From the NCBI GenBank assembly GCA_910577835.1, contig CAJTOU010000005.1:45083-109082 (forward strand): a stretch of 64,000 nt of DNA. The letters run 5' to 3'. This stretch comes from an uncultured Lachnospiraceae bacterium. Its GTDB lineage: Bacteria; Bacillota; Clostridia; Lachnospirales; Lachnospiraceae. Under the pieces are notes generated by a model. The model made no database searches. It was not told the origin of the DNA and saw only the letters and a list, made by a program, of their open reading frames with translations. Made by a program: the position numbers and the translations under genes. This document shows positions 63,134 through 64,000 of the stretch, piece by piece. Position 1 is the first letter of the stretch; every line of letters starts with the position of its first letter.

Positions 63134-63150
63134 AGACGTTCTATTTTTTT
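63126..63150 (+). terminator. Terminator after the ribbon-helix-helix ORF
   Basis: AAAAATAGA (63126-63134) and TCTATTTTT (63140-63148) with a 5-nt loop, ending in a T-run. The left arm overlaps the end of the ORF. Confidence 0.7.
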
Positions 63151-63154
63151 ATGC

Positions 63155-63204
63155 AAAATTACAACTACATACTTGTATATATTGTATAAAATTACAACTA
63201 CATA
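63155..63204 (+). repeat. 17-bp direct repeats upstream of promoter
   Basis: AAAATTACAACTACATA occurs at 63155-63171 and 63188-63204, 33 bp apart (about three helical turns), in the regulatory gap before the promoter at 63222. Spacing suits cooperative binding of a dimeric regulator. Confidence 0.7.
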
Positions 63205-63221
63205 TTTATACAATTTGCCAA

Positions 63222-63251
63222 TGGACAAATACAAGTGTGTATTTGTATAAT
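63222..63251 (+). promoter_or_regulatory. Promoter with palindromic operator in its spacer
   Basis: TGGACA (63222-63227), 18-bp spacer, TATAAT (63246-63251). A perfect inverted repeat, ACAAATACA (63225-63233) and TGTATTTGT (63238-63246), occupies nearly all of the spacer and touches both boxes, the classic position for a repressor operator. It drives the gene remnant at 63274. Confidence 0.7.
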
Positions 63252-63273
63252 ACAGACAATTAAGAAAACAAAG

Positions 63274-63432
63274 ATGAAACAGTTAGAAGAAACCATTAAT
63301 GACCTGTATCAGAACAATAGCAGAAAGATTCATCAGATGTGCGATAAGAGGTTACGCAGATTCGGCGGTCTGGCACAAAAAGACTATGATGATTTTTATT
63401 CCGCCGCAAATGAAGCCTGTATATGGTTTTAG
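63274..63432 (+). pseudogene. Sigma-70-family-like N-terminal fragment
   Basis: 52 residues from ATG 63274: MKQLEETINDLYQNNSRKIH and on through RRFGGLAQKDYDDFYSAANEAC, then WF and TAG. It resembles the start of small sigma-70-family factors (RIHQ...RRFGG...KDxDDFYS), but is cut after the first region. No regions 2-4 remain. Truncated, probably by the deletion that joined it to the PIN remnant. Confidence 0.6.
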
Positions 63433-63446
63433 AGAGTACAAGGAGG

Positions 63447-63752
63447 GAATTATTATACTGGCCAGCGGTTACAGTAACAGAATATTTGACCTATCCATAT
63501 CAACAGAATGAGATGAAGATGATAAATAGTTTCTATTCTTTTATTGAGGATATGGAGATAGAAATTAAAAATATTGATAAAAGGATAGCTGAGAAAGCAG
63601 CAAAGATTAGAGCAGAATACAAGTTTTTTAAATCTATGGATGCCTTACAGTTAGCAACAGCTTGTATTAATAAATGTGATTTATTTTTGACAAATGATAA
63701 GCAGTTAAAGCAATTTAAAGAAATCAAGTGTGTTACTGTTGATGAATTATGA
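63447..63752 (+). pseudogene. PIN-domain (VapC-like) toxin remnant lacking its N-terminus
   Basis: From about 63447 in frame 3 the sequence reads LLYWPAVTVTEYLTYPYQ... then AEKAAKIRAEYKFFKSMDALQLATACINKCDLFLTNDKQLKQF. This is the C-terminal two-thirds of a PIN RNase domain, with two of the acidic residues (MDALQLA and LTND). The N-terminal Asp motif (DTNI/V) is missing, and the frame starts inside the sigma fragment, so it cannot be active. Left over from a deletion. Confidence 0.7.
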
Positions 63753-63761
63753 GGAATGATT

Positions 63762-63947
63762 ATGATTGAAAAGCCAGTTATCAGCTCAGATTTTACGATT
63801 GAAGATGCTTATAAGTTAAAAGGGTGTACCAAGAAACAGTTAGAGAAAAAAAGAGCATTACAAGAATTGGAATTATTAAGAAAAGAGGAAACCATAATAG
63901 ATTATGATTCAGAATTAGCTTCTCACAGAGAGGAAAAGTATGGATAA
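63762..63947 (+). CDS. Small protein, possible antitoxin
   Basis: 61 residues from ATG 63762 (GAGGA at 6 bp; ATG 63756 is adjacent to the site and less likely). MIEKPVISSDFTIEDAYKLKG... then a charged helix KKQLEKKRALQELELLRKEET. Located 9 bp after the PIN remnant in the same direction, so it could be a former antitoxin partner. Not assigned to a known family. Confidence 0.5.
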   Translation: MIEKPVISSDFTIEDAYKLKGCTKKQLEKKRALQELELLRKEETIIDYDSELASHREEKYG

Positions 63948-63961
63948 TAAAAAATTTAAAA

Positions 63962-63987
63962 AGACCGCTTGATTTCTCTTGCGGTCT
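63962..63987 (+). terminator. Hairpin after the last small gene
   Basis: AGACCGC (63962-63968) and GCGGTCT (63981-63987), 12-nt loop, no T-run before the window ends. It may be a weak terminator. Confidence 0.45.
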
Positions 63988-64000
63988 AGTGTATAATCTG

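Noticed and set aside
63423-63752. 109-residue frame from ATG 63423 as an intact PIN-domain gene
   Set aside because: The first residues come from the sigma fragment read in another frame, and the N-terminal catalytic Asp motif is missing.
1-64000. tRNA, rRNA, riboswitch, CRISPR array, phage or insertion sequence
   Set aside because: None found by reading; no CCA-ended cloverleaf, no transposase motif and no repeat-spacer pattern was recognised, but small RNAs could be missed without a covariance search.

Overview
The window is a chromosomal segment of an AT-rich, spore-forming, low-GC Gram-positive anaerobe, most likely a member of Lachnospiraceae (Clostridia). The grounds are consensus sigma-A promoters, strong AGGAGG ribosome sites with frequent TTG/GTG starts, sporulation-associated genes (yqfC, yqfD, spoVB-like, bofC-like), and a Firmicutes-type Tad pilus locus containing a DUF5702-type protein. 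Genus cannot be settled from the sequence alone. Almost everything is on the + strand. I found no tRNA, rRNA, tmRNA, CRISPR array or intact insertion sequence.

Region 1 (1-19260) is mostly core genome. It holds the 3' end of alaS; an unusual membrane-tethered GH43 arabinanase-like protein; rpsU (58 codons); the conserved block yqfC-yqfD-phoH-yqfF-ybeY, in which yqfF is shortened and lacks part of the usual metal site; a SpoVB-like flippase; a BofC-like protein; two FAD-dependent oxidoreductases; proB (without PUA domain), DUF896, 5-formyl-THF cyclo-ligase and proA; and a secreted CAP-domain protein with a variant sortase signal and a good terminator.

Region 2 (19278-53000) is the accessory heart. 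A minus-strand XRE regulator faces a perfect TTGACA-17-TATAAT promoter that drives a Tad/Flp pilus locus: TadZ, TadA, TadB, an unknown 2-TM protein, TadC, Flp pilin, a 70-nt hairpin, TadE, a large DUF5702/TadG-like protein, a second TadE-like protein and a prepilin peptidase. It runs directly into a phospho-signalling cassette: a WG-repeat protein, a DUF6382-FHA protein, a PP2C phosphatase, a Ser/Thr kinase, and a small membrane protein. The small membrane protein and the FHA protein share ET(T/S/M)xL motifs, which are possible kinase/FHA docking sites. A 3004-residue Ig-like repeat surface protein follows, then a lipoprotein and four zinc-ribbon membrane proteins, two of them clear paralogues. 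My main hypothesis is that this is one functional island: a surface pilus/adhesin system whose assembly is read out or gated by FHA/kinase/phosphatase signalling.

Region 3 (52959-61062) returns to core genes: gpmI, a CapA-like protein with degenerate metal-site motifs, secG-rnr-smpB, and a FIST sensor paired with a soluble chemoreceptor.

Region 4 (61070-64000) is a decaying tail: a broken ADP-ribosylglycohydrolase gene that still has a good promoter, a minus-strand 5-TM-like protein, a frameshifted Uma2-family remnant, a ribbon-helix-helix-like ORF whose start codon appears to be ATT, a sharp palindromic operator inside a promoter, a truncated sigma-factor-like gene joined to a headless PIN-domain toxin remnant, and a small intact ORF. 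A fragment of a macro-domain (ADP-ribose) gene also lies at 51138.
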